The position numbers and the translations under genes were made by a program. The notes beneath the pieces are model-generated. The model did not search any database. It was not told the DNA's origin and saw nothing but the letters and a program-made list of their open reading frames with translations. Positions 18,627-27,183 of a stretch of 45,074 nt of DNA are shown here, piece by piece; positions within the stretch are counted from its first letter, which is position 1; each line of letters starts with the position of its first letter. The stretch is from positions 1 to 45,074 of the forward strand of contig JAPLFN010000104.1 of assembly GCA_026390655.1 (NCBI GenBank). The letters are read 5' to 3'. This DNA comes from Candidatus Kapaibacterium sp. (GTDB lineage Bacteria > Bacteroidota > Ignavibacteria > Kapaibacteriales > Kapaibacteriaceae).

Positions 18627-18953
18627 TCACTTCACTGACGTTGACGGCGTTACAACAGCTGTCTCTGTCGACGGCGTAACTGCCGCAGACTTAACATCCT
18701 TAGCTTTCATTGAGCAGCACGAAGAATTGCTTGTCTTCTTTGCCTTTGCTGCTGTAGATGTGCAGGCCGCTTCTTCAGCTGCTGTACAATCCTTGTTCGA
18801 AACCTTTTTGACAGAGGCTGTGTTGCTGCAGCAAGACGATGATGACTTTGCCTTTTTGGCAGCGGCCTTTTCGTCACACTTAACGCCTGCAGTCGAAACC
18901 ACAAACGATGCGACTGCTACAATTGCAGTCATGGCGATCATGCGAATGTTCAT
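18627..18953 (-). CDS. Small secreted Cys-rich protein, function unknown
   Basis: A 108-aa protein starting at the ATG at 18953. It has a signal peptide (MIAMTAIVAVASFVVSTAG) and a mature part of about 85 residues made almost entirely of Ala, Lys, Ser, Thr and Cys. Seven Cys residues occur as one KCDE, two SSCC pairs and two single Cys. The pattern could bind metal or form disulfides, but no known family is recognised. The C-terminus is a Thr/Val/Ser-rich tail with a repeated VTPST unit. The upstream region holds a candidate promoter, so it is probably a single-gene unit. A gap of 111 bp separates it from the GldM/PorM-like gene downstream. Confidence 0.7.
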   Translation of the reverse strand: MNIRMIAMTAIVAVASFVVSTAGVKCDEKAAAKKAKSSSSCCSNTASVKKVSNKDCTAAEEAACTSTAAKAKKTSNSSCCSMKAKDVKSAAVTPSTETAVVTPSTSVK

Positions 18954-19006
18954 ACCCGAGACTCCCAAATGGGGGTGAAATTGATGCCCAAATACTCAAA
19001 CGACAC

Positions 19007-19038
19007 GAAAAATAGGCCGTAACTGGCTGTTCTCCAAA
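19007..19038 (-). promoter_or_regulatory. Candidate Bacteroidota-type promoter of the Cys-rich gene
   Basis: Read on the minus strand, TTTG (19038-19035) is followed after 20 bp by TATTTTTC (19014-19007). This is one base off the TAnnTTTG -7 consensus, and the spacing is close to the usual 19 bp. It sits 54 bp before the ATG at 18953 and after the terminator of the nrdJ transcript. Confidence 0.4.
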
Positions 19039-19074
19039 GGAATTTCCATGCCAACTAGGCATAGGCCACAAAAA

Positions 19075-19102
19075 ATCCCATTCTTGAAGTGAAGAATGGG
19101 AT
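19075..19102 (-). terminator. Strong intrinsic terminator of nrdJ
   Basis: A perfect 11-bp stem (ATCCCATTCTT with AAGAATGGGAT) and a 6-nt loop. On the minus strand six T residues follow at once. It lies 27 bp past the nrdJ stop and is the clearest intrinsic terminator in the window. Confidence 0.9.
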
Positions 19103-19128
19103 CTTTATGGAGACAATTTATCGACTAA

Positions 19129-22100
19129 TTAGCTGCAACCCGTTGTGGTCCCACAATTAAGACACATTGTGCAGGCACCATTGCGGACCACCTGAGTAGA
19201 CTGGCATTTGGAGCAGGATTCACCCGTATAGCCCATTTTCTTGGGGTCGAACTTCTTCTGAACCTCGTGTTCAGACTGTTGGTCCATCCCACCCGTAACC
19301 ACCTCCATTACGTCATCAAACGTGGCCGGAGCTTGATTATTTACCATTTCATCTACGTCTTCACGAGCTTCCGCATTGGCGTCAATGCCTCTAACGACAC
19401 CCAAATCCACGTGATCTGCCGCTGGGAGGGTTGACTGATCCACGGTATTTACGTGAACAAAGTCCGTCCGCTTGAGGTAATCGTAGCCTAGGGTGCGGAA
19501 AATATAGTCGATGATAGACGTAGCGTTCTTTATGGCTTCGTGACCATCTACGAATCCGGCCGGCTCAAATCGAGTAAAGGTGAATGTATCAACCAGCTCG
19601 TCGAGTGGCACCCCGTATTGAATTGCTTTTGAAGCGAGTACGGCAAAACAGTTGAGAAGCCCCTTAAACGATGCGCCTTCCTTGTACATATCGATGAAGA
19701 TCTCTCCAAGCTGGCCGTCATCGAACTCACCCGTGCGGATGTAGACCTTGTGACCACCCACCGTGGCTTCGCGAACGTAACCATGGCGACGTTTTGGGAG
19801 GCGACGGCGTTCTGCGCGTTGATAAACACGCTCGACGATGACCTTTTGGAGCGCTTTGTTGTCGACGGTGTCGTCCCAATCGTCCTTATCTCCCAAGAGC
19901 ACGAGTTCGTCGAATTCGTCGCTGCTTGCATTAAGGGGCTGAGAGAGTTTTGATCCATCACGATACAAGGCAATAGCCTTAAGCATGAGTCGCCAAGACG
20001 CAGTATGCACATCGCCGACATTATCTACCGATGCCATGTCGGGCATGTTGATCGTCTTAGAAATCGCACCACTGATGAACGGCTGAGCTGCTGCCATCAT
20101 GCGCACGTGCGCCATGTAGTCGATGTAGCGTTCGCCGTACTTACCGCACTTATTAGCACAGTCGAAAATCGGTAGGTGCTCTTCCTTGAGATGAGGAGCC
20201 CCTTCTACCATCATCGTACCACAGATGTAATCGTTTGCTTCTTCGATCTGCTTGGATGTAAATCCAAGTGACGTTAGAATGTCAAACGTTGGATCACTGA
20301 GTTGCTGTTCGGAAAACCCTAGTGACTTGCAGAGATCTTCACCTAACGTGTATCGATTGATGGTAAATCGAAGGTCGAAGGTTGCGTCGAGCTGCTTCTC
20401 GATAATTTCGAGAGCTTCATCAGTAAAGCTCAATGCCTTCAGACTATGACGGCTGATGTGTGGGCAGCCTGCGAGAGTGCCATGACCCTTGCAATACTTT
20501 TCTATTTCGTCGATCTGTTGATCGTTGTATCCAAGCTTGGTGAGCGCTTTGTGCACCGATTGGTTAACGATCTTGAAGTATCCACCACCGGAAAGTTTCT
20601 TGTATTTCACGATCGCGAAGTCCGGCTCGATACCAGTCGTGTCGCAGTCCATCACAAGTCCGATTGTACCCGTAGGCGCAATGACCGTTGACTGTGCGTT
20701 ACGATAGCCATGTTGTTCACCAAGTTCAAGAGCACGATCCCATGCCAGACGCGCTGCTTCGAGGAGTTCGTCCGGACAATGGTTTGGATCAATCCCTTGC
20801 GGCTTGATCGTTAATCCCTCGTATTCCGCTTCCCCTGCGTTGTATGCTGCACGCCTATGATTTCGAATGACACGAAGCATGTCTTCGCGATTACTTTTGA
20901 ACTTCGGGAACGGCTTCACGTCACGAGCCATCTCGGCACTCGTTGCATATGATTCGCCTGTCATGATAGAAGTAATAGCTCCGCACAGTGCCAGTGCCTT
21001 TGGAGAATCGTACGGGATTCCCATCATCATTAGCACCGTACCGAGGTTGGCATAGCCAAGTCCAAGTGTGCGGAAGTCAAAACTCCGTTGCGCAACTTCT
21101 TTTGAAGGAAACTGTGCCATCAACACAGAGATCTCAAGCACTACTGTCCATAACCTCACAGCGTGACGGTAGTCATCGATCTTCATCGTTTGCGTCTCTT
21201 CATCATAGAAGTGCGCAAGGTTCATCGATGCGAGATTGCATGCAGTATCATCAAGGAACATGTATTCGGAACATGGGTTCGAACCATTGATGCGACCATC
21301 ACTTGGGCATGTATGCCATTCGTTGATCGTGGTATCAAATTGCAGGCCTGGGTCTGCGCTCTTCCATGAACTGAGATTGATCTTGTTCCAAAGATCACGG
21401 GCGCGAATAGTTGTTCCCTTTGTTGGATCCGTGCGCCACTTAAGCTCCCACGTTCCATCTGTCATCACAGCTTCCATGAACTCATTCGTTACACGAACAG
21501 AGTTGTTGGAGTTCTGACCCGACACCGTTTGATACGCTTCGCCTTCATAATGTGTGTCGTAGGCAGAAAAGTCTAATGTTGTGATGCCTTGACGAACAAG
21601 CGCCAAGGTTCTCGTGATCATGTTATACGGCACACCGCGATTGAGCGCTCGCTGAATGAGAACACGAAGTTTCTCATTCGTTGTTTCTTCTGCTCCGCCT
21701 GTGAGTGCACAATCCACAATGGCTTGAAGGAACGTCGAGGAGATCTTGGATCCCGCAACGAGAGCCGCTACCTTTTCTTCTTCCTTCGCCTTCCACTCAA
21801 TGAACTTCTCGATGTCTGGGTGATCAACATTTACGATCACCATCTTTGCTGCACGACGTGTGGTGCCGCCACTCTTGATCGCACCGGCTGCACGGTCAAA
21901 GATCTTCAGGAACGACATAAGACCACTCGACACGCCACCACCAGACAAGCGCTCCTGCTCACCACGAAGGTTGGAGAAGTTTGATCCTGTTCCGGAACCA
22001 TACTTGAAGATGCGGGCTTCACGTGTAGCCAGATCAAAGATCCCGCCTTCATTCACGAGATCGTCTTCCACAGACTGAATGAAGCAGGCGTGCGGCTGGG

Positions 22101-22596
22101 GATGCGTATAGGCATCAACGGAGCGCGTCAACTTCTTGCTATCGGGATCCACATAGTAGTGACCTTGTGCGCTGCCCGTTATGCCGTACGCGAAGTTCAA
22201 ACCAGTGTTGAACCATTGCGGCGAGTTCGGTGCCGCCATTTGCTTGAGGAGCATGAACGCCATCTCGTCGTAGAACGCTTCCGCGTCCTCAGGAGTATCG
22301 AAGTATCCATACTTCTCACCCCACCAACGCCAGCATCCTGCCATACGATGCACAACCTGGCGCACCGACGTCTCAGCTCCGGACTCACCGTTGCTCTGCG
22401 GAACGCCAGCTTTACGAAAGTACTTCTGTGCTAGAATGTCTGTTGCTACTTGAGACCATGCCTCAGGAACCTCGATCTTCTCCATGCGGAAGATCTCTTT
22501 ACCACCTTGATTGCGAAGGACAGAGTCCCTCAGCGTATACCGGAACATATCGTACGGGCTGGTACCCGACGTTGTAAACCGGCGCGAAATATTCAT
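19129..22596 (-). CDS. nrdJ: Adenosylcobalamin-dependent (class II) ribonucleotide reductase
   Basis: A 1155-aa enzyme that makes deoxyribonucleotides using coenzyme B12, so it needs no oxygen. The ATG at 22596 is preceded by AGGGAGG at ideal spacing; an in-frame ATG at 22626 is less likely. Motifs seen include [21 protein letters not shown], the active-site NPCSE with its Cys and Glu, [12 protein letters not shown], and the phosphate-binding [16 protein letters not shown]. The C-terminus has two CxxC pairs and a final Cys (CSKCQS, CTMCLNC, TGCS). These fit the zinc ribbon and redox-active tail of long NrdJ proteins. No intein or frameshift is seen. A 270-nt structured leader precedes it and a strong terminator follows it. 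No class I or III enzyme is present in the window. Confidence 0.97.
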   Translation of the reverse strand: MNISRRFTTSGTSPYDMFRYTLRDSVLRNQGGKEIFRMEKIEVPEAWSQVATDILAQKYFRKAGVPQSNGESGAETSVRQVVHRMAGCWRWWGEKYGYFDTPEDAEAFYDEMAFMLLKQMAAPNSPQWFNTGLNFAYGITGSAQGHYYVDPDSKKLTRSVDAYTHPQPHACFIQSVEDDLVNEGGIFDLATREARIFKYGSGTGSNFSNLRGEQERLSGGGVSSGLMSFLKIFDRAAGAIKSGGTTRRAAKMVIVNVDHPDIEKFIEWKAKEEEKVAALVAGSKISSTFLQAIVDCALTGGAEETTNEKLRVLIQRALNRGVPYNMITRTLALVRQGITTLDFSAYDTHYEGEAYQTVSGQNSNNSVRVTNEFMEAVMTDGTWELKWRTDPTKGTTIRARDLWNKINLSSWKSADPGLQFDTTINEWHTCPSDGRINGSNPCSEYMFLDDTACNLASMNLAHFYDEETQTMKIDDYRHAVRLWTVVLEISVLMAQFPSKEVAQRSFDFRTLGLGYANLGTVLMMMGIPYDSPKALALCGAITSIMTGESYATSAEMARDVKPFPKFKSNREDMLRVIRNHRRAAYNAGEAEYEGLTIKPQGIDPNHCPDELLEAARLAWDRALELGEQHGYRNAQSTVIAPTGTIGLVMDCDTTGIEPDFAIVKYKKLSGGGYFKIVNQSVHKALTKLGYNDQQIDEIEKYCKGHGTLAGCPHISRHSLKALSFTDEALEIIEKQLDATFDLRFTINRYTLGEDLCKSLGFSEQQLSDPTFDILTSLGFTSKQIEEANDYICGTMMVEGAPHLKEEHLPIFDCANKCGKYGERYIDYMAHVRMMAAAQPFISGAISKTINMPDMASVDNVGDVHTASWRLMLKAIALYRDGSKLSQPLNASSDEFDELVLLGDKDDWDDTVDNKALQKVIVERVYQRAERRRLPKRRHGYVREATVGGHKVYIRTGEFDDGQLGEIFIDMYKEGASFKGLLNCFAVLASKAIQYGVPLDELVDTFTFTRFEPAGFVDGHEAIKNATSIIDYIFRTLGYDYLKRTDFVHVNTVDQSTLPAADHVDLGVVRGIDANAEAREDVDEMVNNQAPATFDDVMEVVTGGMDQQSEHEVQKKFDPKKMGYTGESCSKCQSTQVVRNGACTMCLNCGTTTGCS

Positions 22597-22870
22597 GCAG
22601 CGCCTCCCTGTGATCAAATCGTTCAACCCCCCCCCGGGGCAAAACTCCTACGATCATTCAACCTAGCGCCTTGTTAGAGCGACGCTCCCGCCTCAGGGCG
22701 GAAAAACGTCCGTCCGTTCAACATCAAAAAAGGCAATGGGTTGTAGGATCGTAGAAGTGGCCGTTGTCCCCGCGACTCTTGTCGAATTTCCTCTCAGTGC
22801 TGCAACGCTTCAGAGACAACGGGGGGCAAATTAGTGCTACAATTGAATCTCTTCAACACAAGAAAGTTAT
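22597..22870 (-). promoter_or_regulatory. Structured 5' leader of nrdJ (unclassified)
   Basis: This gap of about 300 bp holds nested inverted repeats on the nrdJ side. One pair is 22648-22663 with 22739-22754 (14 of 16 positions pair). Another is 22761-22768 with 22815-22822 (8 of 8), enclosing a small CGAC-AAGA-GTCG hairpin. A third, 22688-22692 with 22697-22701, is a GC-rich hairpin with a 4-nt loop. A run of nine G residues (minus strand, 22627-22635) lies 31 bp before the ATG. On the minus strand, TTG and TAATTTG 20 bp apart near 22830-22860 could be a weak promoter. No canonical B12 box or NrdR box is found on this strand. Confidence 0.4.
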
Positions 22871-22906
22871 TGTGGAAAACTATACTCTTATGCACTAGGT
22901 TGCGAA

Positions 22907-23464
22907 ATGATTGATCACCTCTACAACATCGACGTATGGCTCTTCTACGCAATAAACCATGGTTTTTCAAACGACGTGTTCGATCTCCTGATACCGATCA
23001 TAACCACAACAAAATGGTGGTATCCTGTCTACACGATAGGAGTGGGTTGGTTACTTTTCATGAGCTGGCGTCAACGGCATACCGTTGAGGGACGAAGATA
23101 CCTCTGGTGTGTGGCCTTGCTACTACTATCGGTAGCCATTCTGGATCAAGCAAGCCACCGTTTACTGAAGGAGGTCATCCAGCGAGAACGCCCGTATCAA
23201 GCTCTAGGCTTGGTTCATCAACTCGTTGGTTCCGGAGGGGGCTCCTTCCCAAGCAATCATGCAATGAACAACGCAGCCGTTGCAGTTATCCTCTCGTGGT
23301 TCTTCCCGCGTACGTGGGTGATCTTCTGGGCGGTGGCGATCAGCATTGCATTCTCCCGCATCTATTGTGGGGTCCACTATCCAAGCGACGTGCTCGGCGG
23401 ATTGGTCATCGGAGCTATTGGCGGTTGGGCAGCGATTGCGATAGCGCGTAGGTGGATGCGTTAA
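22907..23464 (+). CDS. PAP2-family membrane phosphatase
   Basis: A 185-aa protein with four to five hydrophobic helices. It carries the three phosphatase signatures of the PAP2 superfamily: K-x6-RP (KEVIQRERP), PSNH (a variant of PSGH, with Asn for Gly) and SR-x5-H-x3-D (SRIYCGVHYPSD). All catalytic residues are therefore present. Family members remove phosphate from lipid pyrophosphates such as undecaprenyl pyrophosphate (BcrC type) or from phosphatidic acid at the periplasmic face. It is divergent from nrdJ, and its last 50 bp overlap the convergent HpnE-like gene. Recycling of the glycan carrier lipid would suit the flippase and glycosyltransferases in the window, but this is inference. 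Confidence 0.92.
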   Translation: MIDHLYNIDVWLFYAINHGFSNDVFDLLIPIITTTKWWYPVYTIGVGWLLFMSWRQRHTVEGRRYLWCVALLLLSVAILDQASHRLLKEVIQRERPYQALGLVHQLVGSGGGSFPSNHAMNNAAVAVILSWFFPRTWVIFWAVAISIAFSRIYCGVHYPSDVLGGLVIGAIGGWAAIAIARRWMR

Positions 23465-24734
23465 CACCACTCCTGGCAGCACCCTCCAAGGTGGCAGGAA
23501 GCCCCGTGTCCGTCCAGTCGCCTGCAATAAACAGGTTTGATACCACAGTTGACAGCTCCGTTGAAGCCGGTCGAACAGCAACCATCTCCAGTGTGAATAA
23601 TGGCGTTGCATGTTTTTCCTTGATCACTACTCCACGTTTGAGTTCAACGCCCTTCATCGAAGGAAAGAGCTGGCGGAGTTCGCGGTCGCATAACGAAACA
23701 ATTTCATCGGCCTGTTCTGTCACGATGCCATACCCCGCACTCACTGTGACTGCCACCAGGCCCGGACGGATCCTCCGCTTGTCGAATACCCACTGAACAG
23801 TAGTCCCTAGCGCAGCAGCGAAGTCCGTAGACATCCACGATTCGCTATACCACAGGTAGACACTCACTATCGGACTCGAGGGCGTTGCCGCTGCCCTCAA
23901 TGGCTCCATGTCCGAACCTAAGAGCAATCTATGGAGTGCCCTCTGCGGTATACAGCTAATCACACTCTGAACTTCGATCGTGTTGCCGTTCGATAGCCGA
24001 ACGCTGTGAATTCTATCATCCGCTCGTTCTAGGGCCTCCACCCCGGTTCCGATCATGCACACTCCCCCTCGTTCTTCCAACCACTTCTGGAAGGGGCGTA
24101 TCAGGTCGCTCAGTCCTACCATCGGAATCAGCAGTTGTGCATCCTGCGTCGAACCTAAGAACGCAAGTCGCATAACTGTTACGAGCAGATCAGCAGAGGC
24201 TTTGTTGATAGGTGCGTTGATGGTTGCCAGTACGACGGGCTCCCAAAAGCGTTCGATCACATCGTTGGGCTGATGGTGTTGGCGAAGGAATTCGGCACAA
24301 GTAAGACCTGTAGTTGAAGCACGTCCTAGGGCGATGCGAAGGGCTAATCTCACCGCAGCGAGACGGGAAAGGACCTTGATGCCGCTCAAACGAAGGAGGG
24401 CCAAACCCAGACCGGCCATTCCGGGAAGACGAGAGGCATCTAGGACGTTGCTCTGACCACTCGTATCAACGAATGCAACACGCAAGGCCGACTGTCTCTC
24501 GAGTAAGTGCTCAGTGCCTAGGGTTCGGACAACGTTCAATAGTGCACGGTAGCAGCCCATCATCACATGCTGCCCATTGTCGATCTCATCTCCCGATACT
24601 CTATCCGTAAACGACCGAGCCCTTCCCCCAAGGTAATGTCGCTCTTCAACGAGTGTAACTCTTACTCCTCGTTGGGTTGCTTCGATAGCGGCTGCTATAC
24701 CGGACCAACCGCCGCCGATGATGAGAACTTCCAT
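23415..24734 (-). CDS. hpnE: FAD-dependent amine-oxidase-like protein, HpnE type (hydroxysqualene dehydroxylase-like)
   Basis: A 439-aa flavoprotein. The ATG at 24734 directly begins the Rossmann dinucleotide-binding segment (EVLIIGGGWSGIAAA). An ERxYLGGRA-like FAD motif, DNGQHVMMGCYRAL, FWEPVVLATINAP and the C-terminal GDWTDTGLPATLEGA are characteristic of squalene-associated desaturases (HpnE). HpnE removes the hydroxyl from hydroxysqualene to give squalene in hopanoid or carotenoid synthesis. No hpnC, hpnD or shc gene is nearby, so a carotenoid desaturase role remains possible. It is divergent from csaA with a 28-bp gap that holds a dyad. Confidence 0.85.
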   Translation of the reverse strand: MEVLIIGGGWSGIAAAIEATQRGVRVTLVEERHYLGGRARSFTDRVSGDEIDNGQHVMMGCYRALLNVVRTLGTEHLLERQSALRVAFVDTSGQSNVLDASRLPGMAGLGLALLRLSGIKVLSRLAAVRLALRIALGRASTTGLTCAEFLRQHHQPNDVIERFWEPVVLATINAPINKASADLLVTVMRLAFLGSTQDAQLLIPMVGLSDLIRPFQKWLEERGGVCMIGTGVEALERADDRIHSVRLSNGNTIEVQSVISCIPQRALHRLLLGSDMEPLRAAATPSSPIVSVYLWYSESWMSTDFAAALGTTVQWVFDKRRIRPGLVAVTVSAGYGIVTEQADEIVSLCDRELRQLFPSMKGVELKRGVVIKEKHATPLFTLEMVAVRPASTELSTVVSNLFIAGDWTDTGLPATLEGAARSGVNASTYALSQSLPNRQ

Positions 24735-24738
24735 ATGT

Positions 24739-24760
24739 CGCAAAATCGTGCAGTTTTGCG
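24739..24760. promoter_or_regulatory. Palindromic dyad between divergent hpnE-like and csaA genes
   Basis: CGCAAAA (24739-24745) and TTTTGCG (24754-24760) form a perfect 7-bp inverted repeat with an 8-nt centre. It fills nearly all of the 28 bp between the two start codons. It could be an operator bound by a dimeric regulator or a hairpin in both leaders; no known site is recognised. Confidence 0.35.
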
Positions 24761-24762
24761 TG

Positions 24763-25104
24763 ATGATCGACAACACACCGAATTTCTCGGACTTTGAACG
24801 GCTGAACATTCGGCTAGGCACAATTGTTCGAGCCGAGGTGTTTCCCGAGGCCCGAAAGCCTGCATATAAGCTCTGGGTAGACATCGGAGACGGAGAAATC
24901 AGGCAGTCAAGCGCCCAGATAACAGACCTGTACACACCAGATTCTCTTGTTGGCGTTCAAGTTGTCTGCGTTTGCGGTTTTGCTCCGAAGCAGATCGGGC
25001 CATGGCTATCCGAGGTCTTAGTTACAGGTTTTCATCGCCCAGACGGTGCAGTTGTGCTGTGCGTGCCCCAGTCGCCGGTTCCCAATGGAGCCCCATTACT
25101 GTAA
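24763..25104 (+). CDS. csaA: CsaA-like tRNA-binding domain protein
   Basis: A 113-aa protein, the normal length for CsaA. It is a single OB-fold tRNA-binding domain like those of methionyl-tRNA synthetase C-termini and Arc1p. The motifs FERLNIRLGTIV, FPEARKPAYKLWVDIG, SSAQIT, CGFAPKQIGPWLSEVLVTG and PNGAPLL are diagnostic. CsaA is proposed to act as an export-related chaperone or tRNA-binding protein. The ATG at 24763 is taken as the start because an earlier in-frame ATG at 24718 would overlap the start of the divergent gene. It lies just upstream of the tRNA-Leu gene but has its own transcript. Confidence 0.93.
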   Translation: MIDNTPNFSDFERLNIRLGTIVRAEVFPEARKPAYKLWVDIGDGEIRQSSAQITDLYTPDSLVGVQVVCVCGFAPKQIGPWLSEVLVTGFHRPDGAVVLCVPQSPVPNGAPLL

Positions 25105-25135
25105 ACTGAGAAGCGGAAAATCTGGACTCTGTTCG

Positions 25136-25143
25136 TATCTTTG
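25136..25143 (+). promoter_or_regulatory. Candidate -7 box of the tRNA-Leu gene (TATCTTTG)
   Basis: TATCTTTG is an exact TAnnTTTG match ending 7 bp before the first base of the tRNA. This is the expected spacing for transcription starting at or near the tRNA 5' end. It is identical to the box at 7866. No clear -33 element is visible. Confidence 0.5.
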
Positions 25144-25150
25144 CGGTTCT

Positions 25151-25231
25151 GCGGAAGTGGCGAAATGGCAGACGCACCAGACTTAGGATCTGGCGGGGCA
25201 ACCTGTGAGAGTTCGAGTCTCTCCTTCCGCA
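25151..25231 (+). tRNA. tRNA-Leu (anticodon UAG)
   Basis: The cloverleaf is complete. The 7-bp acceptor stem is GCGGAAG with CTTCCGC. The anticodon stem CCAGA/TCTGG holds loop CTTAGGA, so the anticodon is TAG (reads CUA and CUN codons). There is a long variable arm of class II type, and a T arm GAGAG-TTCGAGT-CTCTC. The discriminator base is A, and CCA is not encoded (the next bases are CAA). It is followed 36 bp later by the trigger factor start, so the two may share a primary transcript. Confidence 0.96.
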
Positions 25232-25267
25232 CAACTGTTAACGATCGGCTACAAGGAGCCTGCATAT

Positions 25268-26533
25268 TTGGAACGTACCCTTAGCACGGTTGAGGCATGT
25301 ACACGTGAAGTTCGCATAGAACTCTCTGAGGCCGACCTCAAACCACATTTTGAGCGGGCATATGTAAACGCCCAAGCAGGCATAACGCTTCCCGGATTCC
25401 GCAAAGGCAAGGTTCCGATCCCGATCATCAAGCAACGTTTCGCTCGTGATATCGAGAACGAAGCCTTGGATACGATCGCTGATACCGAGTTCAGAAAGTT
25501 TGCAACGGACGAGAAGCAGCGCGTTGTAGGCAACCCTGCTCTTACGGATATCCAGAAGTCGCCAAGCGGCGTTACGTTCACCATCCGGTTCGACGTTATG
25601 CCCGACTTTGATCTGGGAACATATCGCGGCCTCGTTGTTGACAGACATATCAAAACAGTCACCGAAGAAGATGTGCAGCGTGAAGTTGACCGCATTTGTC
25701 TTCGTGCGGCCACGTTTGAGCCTGCAGAACAGATACTCAATACAATGTATGTCGCTTCAATCTCGCTTCATGAGCTTGACCGCGAAACCTCTATGCCGAT
25801 CATCGGCGCCGAAGCGCGTGAAGAACGAGTATTTCTCGACGATGACAATGTTGACATGCATCTCCGATCATCACTTGCAAATACAAAGGTGGGCGACACG
25901 TTCTCATACGTCTCGGAAACGGAAAATGAAGACCAACAGCCAAGCAACTCGCGCGTAACGGTCACAGACATTCAACGTGTAGTTCCTGCTGAGTTCACAA
26001 ATGAGTTCGTAGAGACGATCACAGGCGCGCGCTTCAAAACAACAGAGGAACTTCGGGGCGATATCGAACGACAGCTCAATGAGTATTTCGAGCAAGCCTC
26101 ACGGGAAAGTCTAGAGAATCAGATCGTAGACCAACTTGTGAAAGCGCATGAGTTTGAGGTCCCTGAGCCCCTTGTTCATGCTGTGATTCACCAACTCTTC
26201 GACGACTTTAAGAAACGCAACGAGGGGGCTCCCGGTATCGAGAACGTTACAGCTCATGATGTGGAAGGCAACTTCCGTCCATCGGCTGAACGTATCGTGC
26301 GCTGGGAATTGATCCGCGACAAGATTATAACAGCAGAGAGTATTGCTGCAAATGATGAAGATATTGCCGCAGCTGCCGGGCGTTATGGTCTGCAAGAGGA
26401 GCAACTTCGTATGATCATGCGTCAGAACCATACGGTAGAAGATCAAATCCTTGCTGAAAAAGCGGTCCGAACGATCATAGACTATGCTATCATCAATGAC
26501 GTCATCGTCGACTCCGAACAACCTGTCATTTAA
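25268..26533 (+). CDS. tig: Trigger factor-like ribosome-associated chaperone, TTG start
   Basis: A 421-aa protein. The only good start is TTG at 25268, placed 8 bases after AAGGAG; the reading frame further upstream runs into the tRNA. The N-terminal domain has the ribosome-docking signature PGFRKGKVP (about residues 39-47). The C-terminal helical arm is recognisable. The middle, where an FKBP-type prolyl isomerase domain is expected (about 140-240), is present in length but has a diverged sequence, so isomerase activity may be lost. Trigger factor meets nascent chains at the ribosome exit. It heads a tig-clpP-clpX cluster, the classical order in many bacteria. Confidence 0.9.
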   Translation: MERTLSTVEACTREVRIELSEADLKPHFERAYVNAQAGITLPGFRKGKVPIPIIKQRFARDIENEALDTIADTEFRKFATDEKQRVVGNPALTDIQKSPSGVTFTIRFDVMPDFDLGTYRGLVVDRHIKTVTEEDVQREVDRICLRAATFEPAEQILNTMYVASISLHELDRETSMPIIGAEAREERVFLDDDNVDMHLRSSLANTKVGDTFSYVSETENEDQQPSNSRVTVTDIQRVVPAEFTNEFVETITGARFKTTEELRGDIERQLNEYFEQASRESLENQIVDQLVKAHEFEVPEPLVHAVIHQLFDDFKKRNEGAPGIENVTAHDVEGNFRPSAERIVRWELIRDKIITAESIAANDEDIAAAAGRYGLQEEQLRMIMRQNHTVEDQILAEKAVRTIIDYAIINDVIVDSEQPVI

Positions 26534-26551
26534 CGGAGTATAGGACCAATC

Positions 26552-27142
26552 ATGCAGAACCAACTCGTGCCAATGGTCGTGGAGCAAACAAGCCGCGGCG
26601 AACGTGCTTACGACATCTATTCGCGCCTGTTAAAGGAACGGATCATCTTCATCGGCACTCCGATTGATGATTATGTAGCGAGCCTTACGATTGCGCAGCT
26701 CCTCTTTCTTCAGAGCGAAGACCCGAACAAAGACATCTCGGTGTATATCAATTCGCCGGGCGGAAGCGTTTCTGCAGGTCTGGCTATCTATGATACAATG
26801 CAGTTTGTTAAGCCTGACATCTCCACGATATGCGTGGGCATGGCCGCTTCTATGGCCCAAGTTCTTCTCTGTGCCGGAGCAAGTGGCAAACGGTTCGCCT
26901 TGCCAAACTCTCGCATCATGATGCACCAGCCACTTGGCGGCACACAGGGCCAGGCAACCGACATTGAGATTTATACGAAGGAAATGCTTCGTATCCGAGA
27001 CACGCTCTACGGTATCATCTCAAAACACACCGGCAAGGACTACGAAACCATCAAGAAGGATGCCGACCGCGATAACTATATGTCGCCTCTTGAGGCTCTT
27101 GAGTATGGTCTCATCGACAAGATCATGGAGCGGACTACCTGA
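26552..27142 (+). CDS. clpP: ATP-dependent Clp protease proteolytic subunit ClpP
   Basis: A 196-aa serine protease subunit. The catalytic triad Ser100 (GMAASMAQ), His125 (MMHQPLGG) and Asp174 (ADRDNYM) is intact, with the same spacing as the E. coli enzyme. NSPGGSV forms the oxyanion region. A slightly unusual segment, [10 protein letters not shown], replaces the common MGAFLLAAG after the nucleophile. ClpP forms two stacked heptamer rings that degrade proteins fed by ClpX. It follows tig by 18 bp with GGAG before the ATG, and clpX begins 41 bp later, so the three are likely one transcript. Confidence 0.97.
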   Translation: MQNQLVPMVVEQTSRGERAYDIYSRLLKERIIFIGTPIDDYVASLTIAQLLFLQSEDPNKDISVYINSPGGSVSAGLAIYDTMQFVKPDISTICVGMAASMAQVLLCAGASGKRFALPNSRIMMHQPLGGTQGQATDIEIYTKEMLRIRDTLYGIISKHTGKDYETIKKDADRDNYMSPLEALEYGLIDKIMERTT

Positions 27143-27183
27143 CACTGAGTTGGGATTTCGACCATTCAGTCAGATATTGCACC

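Noticed and set aside
22688-22706. GC hairpin CCGCC-TCAG-GGCGG followed by A residues
   Set aside because: As a terminator it lacks a T run after the stem on either strand; on the minus strand the T run precedes it. It is kept as part of the nrdJ leader.
22736-22830. Cobalamin riboswitch on the + strand, because of TCCCCGCGACT and CAGAGAC-like pieces
   Set aside because: The pieces resemble parts of the B12 consensus, but the full order and B12 box are missing and the strand would point to the PAP2 gene, not nrdJ.
22835-22875. NrdR box before nrdJ (ACACAAG...TTATTGTGG)
   Set aside because: The palindrome halves have the wrong spacing and several mismatches against the 16-bp NrdR consensus.
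25022-25265. Minus-strand reading frames opposite the tRNA-Leu gene
   Set aside because: They are antisense translations of the tRNA and its flanks, a well-known spurious pattern, and they overlap csaA and tig.
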